Part shown: one piece after another, positions 54,501 to 62,889 of the stretch
Layout: each line of letters begins with the position of its first letter
Position numbering within the stretch: position 1 is the stretch's first letter
From: an uncultured Aquimarina sp.
GTDB taxonomy: Bacteria; Bacteroidota; Bacteroidia; Flavobacteriales; Flavobacteriaceae
NCBI GenBank assembly: GCA_947489685.1
Contig: CANLEM010000004.1
Span: 124,001 to 188,000 of the forward strand
Reading direction: 5' to 3'
DNA length: 64,000 nt
The notes under the pieces: generated by a model
Database searches by the model: none
Seen by the model: the letters and a program-made list of their open reading frames with translations, nothing else
What the model was told of the DNA's origin: nothing
Made by a program: the position numbers and the translations under genes

Positions 54501-56435
54501 TGCTTCTAAATCTGCTTCGAGGAACATATCTTTTATTTCAAAAGAATCATATTTCCAACGTTGAATTCCTTCTTCTTCGGTAAACTCCCCTTTAATATGA
54601 ATATTGGTTTTTGCCGAAATCTTATCTTTCATTAAATTGATACCCACTCTAAAGACTAGTTCTGCAGTCTTGTTTTCTTCTGTTTTTAAATTTAAATTGG
54701 ATATCGTTACAGGAAAACCAGTTAATCTGGCTTGTTCGCCTTCTCCAAACGAAAAAGAGCCACCTACAAATCCTTGATCGGTATCAGCTCCAACCTGTAT
54801 ATAGGGTTGTTTTGCTTGTATTTGTAAGTTTTCAAACCCAACCTTTGGTATTTCAATTATTTTATCGGTTATATCATTAGAATTCCCAGATTCATCATCA
54901 TTACCCTGATCAGTTCCTATCGATAGTTCACCACTCAATACTGCTTTGGGCATAAACTTATCGTCTTCGACCTTAAACTCTACATAAGAACCTTCTCGGA
55001 TCACTGCCTTTGCTTTCCATAAATCAAATTTTAATTCTTTATCTATGTTACCTACGGTAAGTTTATAATCTTGAGCATCAAAAATCACGGCCTCATAGCT
55101 TAGTACCGTTCCATCTTCGTTTTGATTTTCTACCGCATCTTTTGAGAGCGGTAATACTATTTTTCCTGCAAAACCAGCTCCATCAATAGAATTGGCGATT
55201 AAGGCAACTTCTAAAGTATCTACCGAGAATTGCCATTTTGAAGCATCTCCTTCATTGAGTTGAATTAAGTTTTCGGCTTTAAACAATCCCGAAACTCCTT
55301 GCCGGTCAATCAAAAGATTCATAGCACTAAGCGTTATGCGATCATTTGAATTTCTCTTTTTAAATGTTTTAGGTAAAATAACGGTAGCGCTTTGTATATG
55401 TACTCCCCGCCAGGTATTAGAAACATCACCCCCTTGTACTGCATATCCATCAGGAAAGGTAATTCCAGGATTCCGAATATCACTAAAATCAAATGCTGCA
55501 TTTTTTATCTCAAAAACCAATCCCCTAAACGATGTCATTTGGAATTTTTGGAACGTCAAGTTTTCTACCAAAATATCGTTCCAATCCTTTGCCGTTACTT
55601 TAAAGGAAGCTGAAACTCTCTCATCAGGAACAACGTTATTATTTGCATCAACAGGTTCGAGCATCGAACGAGAAAACAACACTTCTGCATTAAGAGTTAG
55701 GCTATTAAAACCATCACAATCTATAGTAACATAGGATGCATTGTCTAAGTTAACTTGACCTGTAGCTCTATCAAACCCTCCTTTGAGTGATAAGGAATAT
55801 CCTTTTCCTGTTCCATTTTGATTTTGACCATTATTAAGAAGTTCGTAATCTTTGAGTAGGACTAGGTTGTTATTGATACCCACCAATCCACCAGTTAACG
55901 ATAATTTTATCTTATCTAATCCAAAAAACAATATCGTATTTCCTTCTGCATCTATATCATCAGCACTAGCACCAGCCATTGGTGTTCTAATACGAACAAA
56001 AGCGGTCATCTCGGCATAATTTTGATAAAAAGTTACCTTACTAATTCCCAAATCATAACGTACATTTCCAATTTCTCTACTTATTCCTACGGGCAAGGTT
56101 TTTATATCATCGTACGTGACTAACTGTTCTATATAATTTTGAGTTTCTTCTAATATATCAAATGTACCTTTGGCTTCTTGCAGTAGATCCCGGCTTTGCG
56201 AACTTATTTTTACTTTTTCTTTGGGTCTATCTAGTGCTTTTGGAGATAGATGATGAGCAAAGTTTTTTTCTATTTCTTTATCCAAGTTTGCAAAAGTTCT
56301 TGTTTGCAATACCATTTTGCCAGCAGGATGAATAGTTCTTCCCTTTTTAATCCTTAATGTATCTTTACTCGTATTGCTCCATGTTACCGAAGAGACACAA
56401 GATAATAGTAGTATGAAGAGGTATATTTTTTTCAT
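51540..56435 (-). CDS. Giant exported protein of unknown family
   Basis: The 1631-residue protein has a signal peptide (LFILLLSCVSSVTWS). The mature chain is rich in beta strands and glycine across 150-1100, with many short repeats of the type FxGKIxLPL, VEFKVEDDKF and YxGKLSKNN that suggest a long beta-helix or barrel-like body. A Trp/aromatic region near 1000-1130 follows (WYMSGRLWAYVTGSFGIVINLYFWEA). The C-terminus looks like beta-sandwich modules (YSLVLNNEPKGNN, YVLPGGVTSDSKNYTYTFD). There is no T9SS tail. It probably stays in the periplasm or outer membrane as part of the apparatus encoded by the operon. Confidence 0.7.
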   Translation of the reverse strand: MKKIYLFILLLSCVSSVTWSNTSKDTLRIKKGRTIHPAGKMVLQTRTFANLDKEIEKNFAHHLSPKALDRPKEKVKISSQSRDLLQEAKGTFDILEETQNYIEQLVTYDDIKTLPVGISREIGNVRYDLGISKVTFYQNYAEMTAFVRIRTPMAGASADDIDAEGNTILFFGLDKIKLSLTGGLVGINNNLVLLKDYELLNNGQNQNGTGKGYSLSLKGGFDRATGQVNLDNASYVTIDCDGFNSLTLNAEVLFSRSMLEPVDANNNVVPDERVSASFKVTAKDWNDILVENLTFQKFQMTSFRGLVFEIKNAAFDFSDIRNPGITFPDGYAVQGGDVSNTWRGVHIQSATVILPKTFKKRNSNDRITLSAMNLLIDRQGVSGLFKAENLIQLNEGDASKWQFSVDTLEVALIANSIDGAGFAGKIVLPLSKDAVENQNEDGTVLSYEAVIFDAQDYKLTVGNIDKELKFDLWKAKAVIREGSYVEFKVEDDKFMPKAVLSGELSIGTDQGNDDESGNSNDITDKIIEIPKVGFENLQIQAKQPYIQVGADTDQGFVGGSFSFGEGEQARLTGFPVTISNLNLKTEENKTAELVFRVGINLMKDKISAKTNIHIKGEFTEEEGIQRWKYDSFEIKDMFLEADLEALEFQGQVEFMTDDPVYGNGFKGKITAIFKKGIKVSLSATAIFGRTKDEGDVPGFRYWYIDAYAGKLSKNNSYSKLAVSAFGGGAFYRMDRAGFTSLNNVTGLDYKPDRSVGLGIKAMVEFNNLATSQLFNGTAAFEIVFYKAGGMKRISYYGEAHILSETDSDPKEKIIGGLKNVITKEEGYSGDLEADKEGNLNEVAENIFGSDNVKGRDGIHSFVALQYDFGNNGSRSSLHGVLDVYFKMKGGTIRGGGPDNHAGRIEFHFEKNNWSVFLGKPEHPLALTLEIGGYTITTTGYYMAGYNIPDLTLPKNNPVTKILNLTDNERRFNNESISNSRGQNLLEKGRGYAYGIGYHLDTGPIDVGYYFYQLTAGIGFDLMVQNVGDNVCAHNNESPGVNGWYMSGRLWAYVTGSFGIVINLYFWEARATLITIGVAVELKAELPNPWWFKGRIGVYAEVLGGVITVNIRAEVEWGTRCELIRPTGLDFAIISDISPPEDDTEVDVFTSPEVGFNIKIDEPFEYVEEDETVKQYKVRLDEFSVKQGGNVLPGKLKWNKEKDLVTYVTDDILPPQKEINIKVGVVVQELKGNEWVDIVNDGKLAEETREQKFTTGIAPDYIPFHNIEYAYPVIDQKYLYPKQHNNGYLKLKKGQDYLFSSSAFNKVAVFEGNGNDVKKSFGYNNATNKISFALPKLINEQEYSLVLNNEPKGNNRSTLSRENKVIDGGFKVKPGDDEDGTISVRNTKIQGKSTSAEAIELLRYDFGVSIYDTFREKVNVKKQIRSLIDIAKTLNPNTEQEEYVWDAHFLLAITEESEPFDLPELEGNEYTGADEEGINMPLISIEANLRGNRYYNNYIYPLVYQGYPLREDFTVTRDVEEMGMPPTKAVLVISHYTHSLENDPRDWWIKERMPHRYHLPYYYKKDFVDIRYKIVNAFFPNAANHQGQIAQYDYIINGEFPVIRKGDYRTQIKYVLPGGVTSDSKNYTYTFD

Positions 56436-56476
56436 TCTGTAGGTGTTAACATTGGTTTTTAAAAAACAGCATTTTC

Positions 56477-56860
56477 CTATGATATATCGTCTATTTCAAC
56501 TTTTTTAAAAGTGTCATCAATCCACTTTTGTTCATTATTTGATCCTTTTATTGCCTGTATCGTTATTTCATTCTCATCCTTAGAAACTATTCCAGTAAAA
56601 TCAATGGATTCATCGGTGTACGGGCTTATTATTTCGAACACTATTTTATCATTATCAAAAGTGTAACTCCCTTTCAGTTCAAAACTCTTGGTAAAAAAAT
56701 CCTCATAATCTTCTTTTGAGCTTCCATAGAGTCCAATCATGTTATCTTTTTCATAAAATGCGAGATACCAATACACTTCATTTATGATAGTCATTCCACC
56801 ATGCTTATCCTCTGTTGTTTGGGGGTTATTTATTCTATATAATCCTTCTATTTTTTTCAT
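56477..56860 (-). CDS. Putative immunity protein
   Basis: This 127-residue protein lacks a signal peptide and is acidic. It is built of alternating beta strands (EVYWYLAFYEKDNMIGLYG, SFELKGSYTFDNDKIVFEI, FTGIVSKDENEITIQAI), resembling small beta-rich immunity or calycin-like proteins. Its ATG overlaps the stop of the 2010-residue gene (ATGA), so the two are translationally coupled. A cytoplasmic acidic protein wedged between genes for giant exported proteins is what toxin-immunity pairs look like. Immunity function is inferred from position and toxin-like features upstream, not from homology. Confidence 0.6.
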   Translation of the reverse strand: MKKIEGLYRINNPQTTEDKHGGMTIINEVYWYLAFYEKDNMIGLYGSSKEDYEDFFTKSFELKGSYTFDNDKIVFEIISPYTDESIDFTGIVSKDENEITIQAIKGSNNEQKWIDDTFKKVEIDDIS

Positions 56861-59800
56861 AAATCCCAGTTTATTCCTGAAAGGTCCACATCTTCAAGAT
56901 TAATTGTACTTCCATCTTTTAGGTATACTGTTTTAATATCATTATCTAATAAATATTTAATCTCTCTTCCAAATCCTGTAGGTCTTTTGGTAGATTCACC
57001 ATCTTTATGATCTCGTAGTACATTTTTTTTCCTAGGATCAGTAACCAGAGTAATTCGCATTTTATCTTTATTTTTCTTTATGAATTCTAAAAATGGCAGA
57101 TTAAATTCTCTGAAGAAAGTGTTATAATCTATAACCTCATCAGGGAGGTTTAACATTTGTATGCTCCCTTTTCTTAACTCTTGTGCTTTGTCTGCAAAAG
57201 AGTAATTTTTAAAAATCGTTAATTCTTCAAGGATATCATCTGTACCAATTTCTCCACTTACGCCAGGAGATTTGTTTGGATTCCATTTTCCTAAAATTAC
57301 GTTGACTTTGTCCGGGCTTAATACCACATTACCATTAGGTAGGTATATAATATTTTTGTTGGTATACCCGTGTATTCTTTTAAGATTTTCGATTAACTCT
57401 TCATAGGCTGCAACTTCTTGTTCTACAGCATTAAGATGTGCATGTTTTTGCAGTAATTTTTTAAATAATTGATCTTCGTCTCTGTCTTTCGCCCAACTAA
57501 TAGCTTTTTTTGTAGTTACATCAAAAAACAATAGCTCCCCTTTTTCCTGATTGTGCCTTACATAAAACAGCCCATCTTTACTGGTATATTGAGCGATATC
57601 TGGGCGGTTTTCTCCTTGCGTTTTCCAAAAGGTACCGGCTCTACTTTGCCTAATAATAACATGTTTTCCATCTCTTAGCTCTTTAACAGAGAAAGCTCTA
57701 AACTCACCAGCAATAGAAGCAACATCTTTAAAATATTCAAACTTAGCTTGCCCTTTTACTACTACTCCAACTGGTAAAGCAGAAGCAGCGTTTCTTGTCC
57801 TTTGAGTAATCTTAAGGGCTTCATTGATTTTGCTTAAAACTGCACTATTGTTCGTTTCAACAGCTTCTATTTTTCCTCTTCTCAAATAATAATTAATGGC
57901 TATATAAGCTCTATCATCATTTGTAATCGATTTTAATAATTCTCCCGAATCTGTTGACATTCTAATAATATCATCTGCTACGTCTTGTACTTTTGGAGGA
58001 TTTAAAGTATGTTCATTTACTTTGGTGCTTTTAATTTTGTTGTAACCCCAATGTGATATAGTAAGAAGACTTTTAAGTGCTAACGCATTACTTAATTGTT
58101 GTACATAAGGGTTATTTACCTGATCACTTAACCCTGTAATAGCTAATGAGCCTATATCGTCAGAAATATTCCACGCAAGTGCGTATCGACCTGCTCTTGT
58201 TGCCACTGTGGCTGTACCCAAAGTTAACGTAAGTGATGCTACATCTATAGTAGTATTAATTGACTGCGCTACTGTACGATTAAACAATTTATTATCTGAA
58301 TACAATAATACGATCGCTGGCAATGGATAATTCATGATACTTGCCTTAGGGTCTCCTATAATGCTAAGGCTAGTTTTATCTGAAAAACGAACCAAATCAA
58401 AAGGAGTCAATCCTTCGACAGAAGCACTTACCGGTACTCCTGGAGATATTCCTTGTTTAATTACTTGAGTTGCATCGAATGTTCCCGTAGTTTCTTTATA
58501 ATCAGTTTCGATATCTAAGTATCCAAATTTTGATTTTAAAAACCCTTCTTCGTTTTCTTCTAAGTTTTGTGCTTCTAATGCTAATATGAAATCATTAAAA
58601 GGAACTCTTTCTTCTACAAGTCTTCGAACAATATTTCTATATTGTTGTACAAAATTTCTCCTTTCGAAATCATTAAAATATTTTGATAACTGCTCATCAT
58701 AAAATTCTCGATCAAGAAAGCACAATCTAATTAAGGAGTTAATAAATGCCTTTCTATTGTTTTTGAAAAAGCCTAAAAAGCTATCATCTACCTTATCAAA
58801 AAGTTGTTTGTAGAGTATTTTTTCCGAATCATAAATATTTGCACTCTGCAATCCCTGGATTACTCCTTTTGCCTGAGGAACATCTATATTTTCCATTAGT
58901 CGAACTACCGCTAGTTCTTCGTCATTTTCATAAGACCCACCCTGCGTTATAAAACTATCTGCATATCTCGAAAGAATACGAATTACTACATCTGCGCTAA
59001 GGTTTTTCAAGTCAGTTTTTGTACCTGCAGTAAGTGCAGGAGTCATTTCTTCGAAAGAGATATTTTCTAGATATTGATAAATAGCCTCTGTCGAGTATGG
59101 AGGGGATACCTTAGAATAAAAATCTTGGACTTCATTTCCAATAATCTCTTCTATATCGTCTCTAATAAACTTCAAGAATTCTATAATATAATCGTATTGA
59201 GTTTCAGGTTTTGGATCGGTTGGATTTGCTTTTTCTTCACAAACCAATATCGCTATCACCTGAGGTCCGGTAATTGGAATATCACAATCACAATGCTTTT
59301 GTAATAATTGAGATATAAATCTCGATCTAACTCCTCCTCGAGCGCCAAATTTTTCTTTACAACTTTTTTCTACCGAATGCCATTTGTTGTATGTATTTTC
59401 ACTTCTTAAATTCTCATCAAGAATATGAGGAAATGCCGTTCTTAGTTCAGCTATTTTGTAGTATGCAAACAAATGTCCTTGTCCGAAATTCTTGTTTTTA
59501 AAAGCCCAATCAACTGCATCTTGTGTAACTGGTGTAACCGTATTTCTCAGGACGACTTTTTGATTTGAACTTAACTCTTTACGCTGATTATGTGCCTGTA
59601 CATTTGCTTGAAAATCAAATACAGTTTTAAGGTTCTTAGCAGTATACGAATAAGGAGTAGCATCAATTTCTGTAGTACCGAGTTTTACTAATTTATTATG
59701 CAAAAGAACTATTGGACTATCCTCAAAACTACCCCATGTGACATCATCTCTTTCAATGTTATACTTCTCGTACGTATAATATTCATCACCAGATTTATAC

Positions 59801-62800
59801 CCTTTAAAAACCCATTCGTTACCTACTCGTTCTATATCAGCTTCAAAAGTCTGATTACCTATAGCAAATGCTTTTAATGTTCCTGGAATAAAATCCATAA
59901 ATTGTATAAAATCGCCTTGAGAAGCTCTTCCGTTATACCCATAAAAGAATTCTATTCTACCTACCTTAGGAGGTAGGATAACTCCCTCTAGAGATGGACT
60001 TAAGAATGTATAGGTATCATTCCCATTTTTTCCGAAATTAAGACTAGCAAACTGCTCTTCTTCTGGTAAATCAAATAATGCATCTTGATCTGGACTTGGG
60101 AAATTGTATGCAGTAAAATCCTTTTGTATTTTATCCCAATGCATGTGTGGTAATTTCACGCCTGTACTACCCGTATCCATAAGCCATTGGGTCGACCCAT
60201 TATCTACTCCCAAATCTGTAGCATTCTGTAAACCAAGTATACCTTTACCGATATGATACCCTATGATTTGCCCTAAATTATTTTTAAACCCTAACGCACT
60301 GCTATTGGTAATTTGATCTTCAAAAATAAATCCGAATTGATTTTTGGTGAGCATCGCTCCTGTTACTGCTATATCAGGAGTCTCGTCACTAATAAATATA
60401 TAATATTGATCTTGTTCTATAAATCTATTCTTAGCTAGTTCTCCTATATAAAACTTCCTAAGTTCGTACGAATACTTTGGCGATGATGCATCAGCATCCC
60501 AGACTTTTAATTTTTCTCTATACAAGCCAGATTCTGGAAAGAATCGATCACTTACAGTAAGATTTATTTTGACTGCACCAGGATTAAAAATATTATCCAA
60601 TTCTTTTTGAATCGCAACTTTACTCGGAACCTCACTAAGGTTAACTGGGACTATGGTTACATTAATTGGAGCTACTTGCGGCAGATGCCATAGAGTAAAT
60701 TGCCCAGCCAATTTTTCCTTACCGTCTTTGGATACAACCGCTTTAATCATTTCTCTTTTAAAGCTACTGGCACCATTTAAATTTAAAGTTACTAATGTAT
60801 TATCCTGACTTATTGTGGCTTCAATTTTTACATCTTCCTCATTTTTAAATGTTAGATTGCTTACATCAGATTCATCGGTAACTCGAAGTGTTGCAATGAT
60901 TTCATCATTCTTGTTAGCCAGTATTGCTTTATGTGGTATAAAATAATCTGTAAGGCTATCTGCCTCTTTTATTGCTACATACCTATTTGATGAATTATTT
61001 AATAAATTACCAGTTTGTCTACTTGGTATTTGATCAAAAGCATAGGTTCCCGATGGTAAAAAATTAACCTGAATATTTTCTGCTGTAAGATCATCAGTAG
61101 GTACATCGGGATTATCATCTCCCGGATTCGTATCGGTTGGTGTTTGTACATTACCCTCAGAATCTACTACCCATGTATTGCCTTCTTCATCCACCAATGT
61201 AACCGTGGCATCTCCTTCTGGCATTGTAACAACATCCAAGACTTCGCCATTATCACCATAAATAGTAATCGTACGTGCATCTGGATTAGGATCTACCTCC
61301 AAATTGGTAATAACACCATCTATATTATGTGTTACATCTTGATCTGTTCCATCTCCTGGGTCGTCTGGATTATCAGGAGGATCAAAACCTGGAAAATTAC
61401 TAAAAGTAGGATCATAAGTAGTAGTAATTACACCGCTTGTTAATTGTAATTTCGAATTTACCGTGATTCCTTCAAACTCTACTGCTACGACCGGTAGACC
61501 AAGCCAGGGAATACCTGCATAACCATATCCCTTAAAGGGGGAATCATTTTTTTCTAGTTTAGTAACCGTAATCGGAAAGTCCCCGGCTATAATTACAAAA
61601 CCAGGAAATATTCTGTCCAGATTAGGAGAGCTAGGATCAACAGTATAGGGATTAGGTTCGATACCACATCCTTGATACATTGCGACATCTTCGGTAACGG
61701 TTTCAAACTCCATTACCTGCCCGTAAGCAACATTTTCGGCATCGCAATTACCTGCAACTTTATATTCGTATCGCGTAGCGGGCTTAAGATTGGATAAGGC
61801 AGTAGCATTTCTAGGTGTTGTTATGGGGTACCATTTTGAATCGCCACCTTTTTCTCGATAATTTATAATGTAATCAATATGGGTGCTTTCCAGATCCCAA
61901 CCAATAGAAGCAGTACGCGCTCCTACCTGTTTTGTTTCTACATTGTTTGGTGCCACACAGGGAGTCTGATATCTAAACCAAAATACTTGGCTTAGTCCAA
62001 AGTTTTCAAAAAATGTACTTATTTGTTCACCGTCCTGATCAATATATGCTTGTACTTGCCAGGCATAAATATGATCTTCGAGCAATGGATTGTCTTGAGG
62101 ATTAGCATACCAATTATAAGGAAGACTGGTTCCTGTAATATTATCTCTACAAATTACACTATAATCATCATTATTCGAATCGCAGTTATTACCTCCTTGA
62201 GTACCTAACATAAATCCTTGAATATCTTGTGTACCAAAGGGAACTTGTACCAATCTAAATTTATACTTCACCCCGGTTACATTACCTCCAGAGGCCGGAC
62301 TCCAATTAAAATTAATTTGCGGTGGCGGGTCGGTGGCTGTTATTTTTGACTCATGAATAGGCCATGTTAAAAAAGGCGGATTTATACGGGATATCGGGAG
62401 ATTTACACATTTGGTTTCGGATATCTGCACACTAGAATGGGCATCGATCACTTCAAAACAAAAATCATAACTCCCATCTCTTAACGGTGTTTGATACTGA
62501 TCAGGTGAAATACCTATTAAATTTTGAAATTCGAAATAAGGAGCCAGATCTATTGCTCCTAATGTTAAAGGAATTCCGGCATCTAAAGTAAGTTGTTGAT
62601 TTTGAATAAAAACCGGATTGCTTACTACATTAACTCCATTACCTCGGATACTAATTCGTAAATTAATTGGTCTTTGATTTCCGGTAGTTATATCGGTAAG
62701 TAATAAACGTAATTGTAAAGGATTGATAGGTGATGTTGATGCCGCAAATGCAGATAAATTATTGGGATACGGTCTAGATCCTATTGGATTGATCTGAACC

Positions 62801-62889
62801 GGAAAGTTCTGCGCAGTTATTTGTTGTATACAACATAATAAACATAAAACTAATAGTATCCTTTTTATCATATTTATAGTGTTAATCAT
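56857..62889 (-). CDS. Giant TANFOR/FN3-like exported protein with polymorphic-toxin C-terminus
   Basis: The 2010-residue protein has a signal peptide (LLVLCLLCCIQQITAQ). The N-terminal ~310 residues start NFPVQINPIGSRPYP and resemble the TANFOR region of Bacteroidota surface proteins; an FN3 domain follows near 310-400. An acidic linker (PDNPDDPGDGTDQD) leads to a long middle. Residues about 1500-1600 hold a hydrophobic segment (TTIDVASLTLTLGTATVATR) like the pre-toxin region of Bacteroidota toxins. The last 147 residues carry LGKWNPNK, LNLPDEVIDYNTFFREFNLPFL (split) and TGFGREIKYL, a pattern I know from Rhs/YD toxin C-termini. It starts with an ATGA overlap to the upstream gene; ATG 62871 is an alternative start. 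Confidence 0.75.
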   Translation of the reverse strand: MINTINMIKRILLVLCLLCCIQQITAQNFPVQINPIGSRPYPNNLSAFAASTSPINPLQLRLLLTDITTGNQRPINLRISIRGNGVNVVSNPVFIQNQQLTLDAGIPLTLGAIDLAPYFEFQNLIGISPDQYQTPLRDGSYDFCFEVIDAHSSVQISETKCVNLPISRINPPFLTWPIHESKITATDPPPQINFNWSPASGGNVTGVKYKFRLVQVPFGTQDIQGFMLGTQGGNNCDSNNDDYSVICRDNITGTSLPYNWYANPQDNPLLEDHIYAWQVQAYIDQDGEQISTFFENFGLSQVFWFRYQTPCVAPNNVETKQVGARTASIGWDLESTHIDYIINYREKGGDSKWYPITTPRNATALSNLKPATRYEYKVAGNCDAENVAYGQVMEFETVTEDVAMYQGCGIEPNPYTVDPSSPNLDRIFPGFVIIAGDFPITVTKLEKNDSPFKGYGYAGIPWLGLPVVAVEFEGITVNSKLQLTSGVITTTYDPTFSNFPGFDPPDNPDDPGDGTDQDVTHNIDGVITNLEVDPNPDARTITIYGDNGEVLDVVTMPEGDATVTLVDEEGNTWVVDSEGNVQTPTDTNPGDDNPDVPTDDLTAENIQVNFLPSGTYAFDQIPSRQTGNLLNNSSNRYVAIKEADSLTDYFIPHKAILANKNDEIIATLRVTDESDVSNLTFKNEEDVKIEATISQDNTLVTLNLNGASSFKREMIKAVVSKDGKEKLAGQFTLWHLPQVAPINVTIVPVNLSEVPSKVAIQKELDNIFNPGAVKINLTVSDRFFPESGLYREKLKVWDADASSPKYSYELRKFYIGELAKNRFIEQDQYYIFISDETPDIAVTGAMLTKNQFGFIFEDQITNSSALGFKNNLGQIIGYHIGKGILGLQNATDLGVDNGSTQWLMDTGSTGVKLPHMHWDKIQKDFTAYNFPSPDQDALFDLPEEEQFASLNFGKNGNDTYTFLSPSLEGVILPPKVGRIEFFYGYNGRASQGDFIQFMDFIPGTLKAFAIGNQTFEADIERVGNEWVFKGYKSGDEYYTYEKYNIERDDVTWGSFEDSPIVLLHNKLVKLGTTEIDATPYSYTAKNLKTVFDFQANVQAHNQRKELSSNQKVVLRNTVTPVTQDAVDWAFKNKNFGQGHLFAYYKIAELRTAFPHILDENLRSENTYNKWHSVEKSCKEKFGARGGVRSRFISQLLQKHCDCDIPITGPQVIAILVCEEKANPTDPKPETQYDYIIEFLKFIRDDIEEIIGNEVQDFYSKVSPPYSTEAIYQYLENISFEEMTPALTAGTKTDLKNLSADVVIRILSRYADSFITQGGSYENDEELAVVRLMENIDVPQAKGVIQGLQSANIYDSEKILYKQLFDKVDDSFLGFFKNNRKAFINSLIRLCFLDREFYDEQLSKYFNDFERRNFVQQYRNIVRRLVEERVPFNDFILALEAQNLEENEEGFLKSKFGYLDIETDYKETTGTFDATQVIKQGISPGVPVSASVEGLTPFDLVRFSDKTSLSIIGDPKASIMNYPLPAIVLLYSDNKLFNRTVAQSINTTIDVASLTLTLGTATVATRAGRYALAWNISDDIGSLAITGLSDQVNNPYVQQLSNALALKSLLTISHWGYNKIKSTKVNEHTLNPPKVQDVADDIIRMSTDSGELLKSITNDDRAYIAINYYLRRGKIEAVETNNSAVLSKINEALKITQRTRNAASALPVGVVVKGQAKFEYFKDVASIAGEFRAFSVKELRDGKHVIIRQSRAGTFWKTQGENRPDIAQYTSKDGLFYVRHNQEKGELLFFDVTTKKAISWAKDRDEDQLFKKLLQKHAHLNAVEQEVAAYEELIENLKRIHGYTNKNIIYLPNGNVVLSPDKVNVILGKWNPNKSPGVSGEIGTDDILEELTIFKNYSFADKAQELRKGSIQMLNLPDEVIDYNTFFREFNLPFLEFIKKNKDKMRITLVTDPRKKNVLRDHKDGESTKRPTGFGREIKYLLDNDIKTVYLKDGSTINLEDVDLSGINWDL

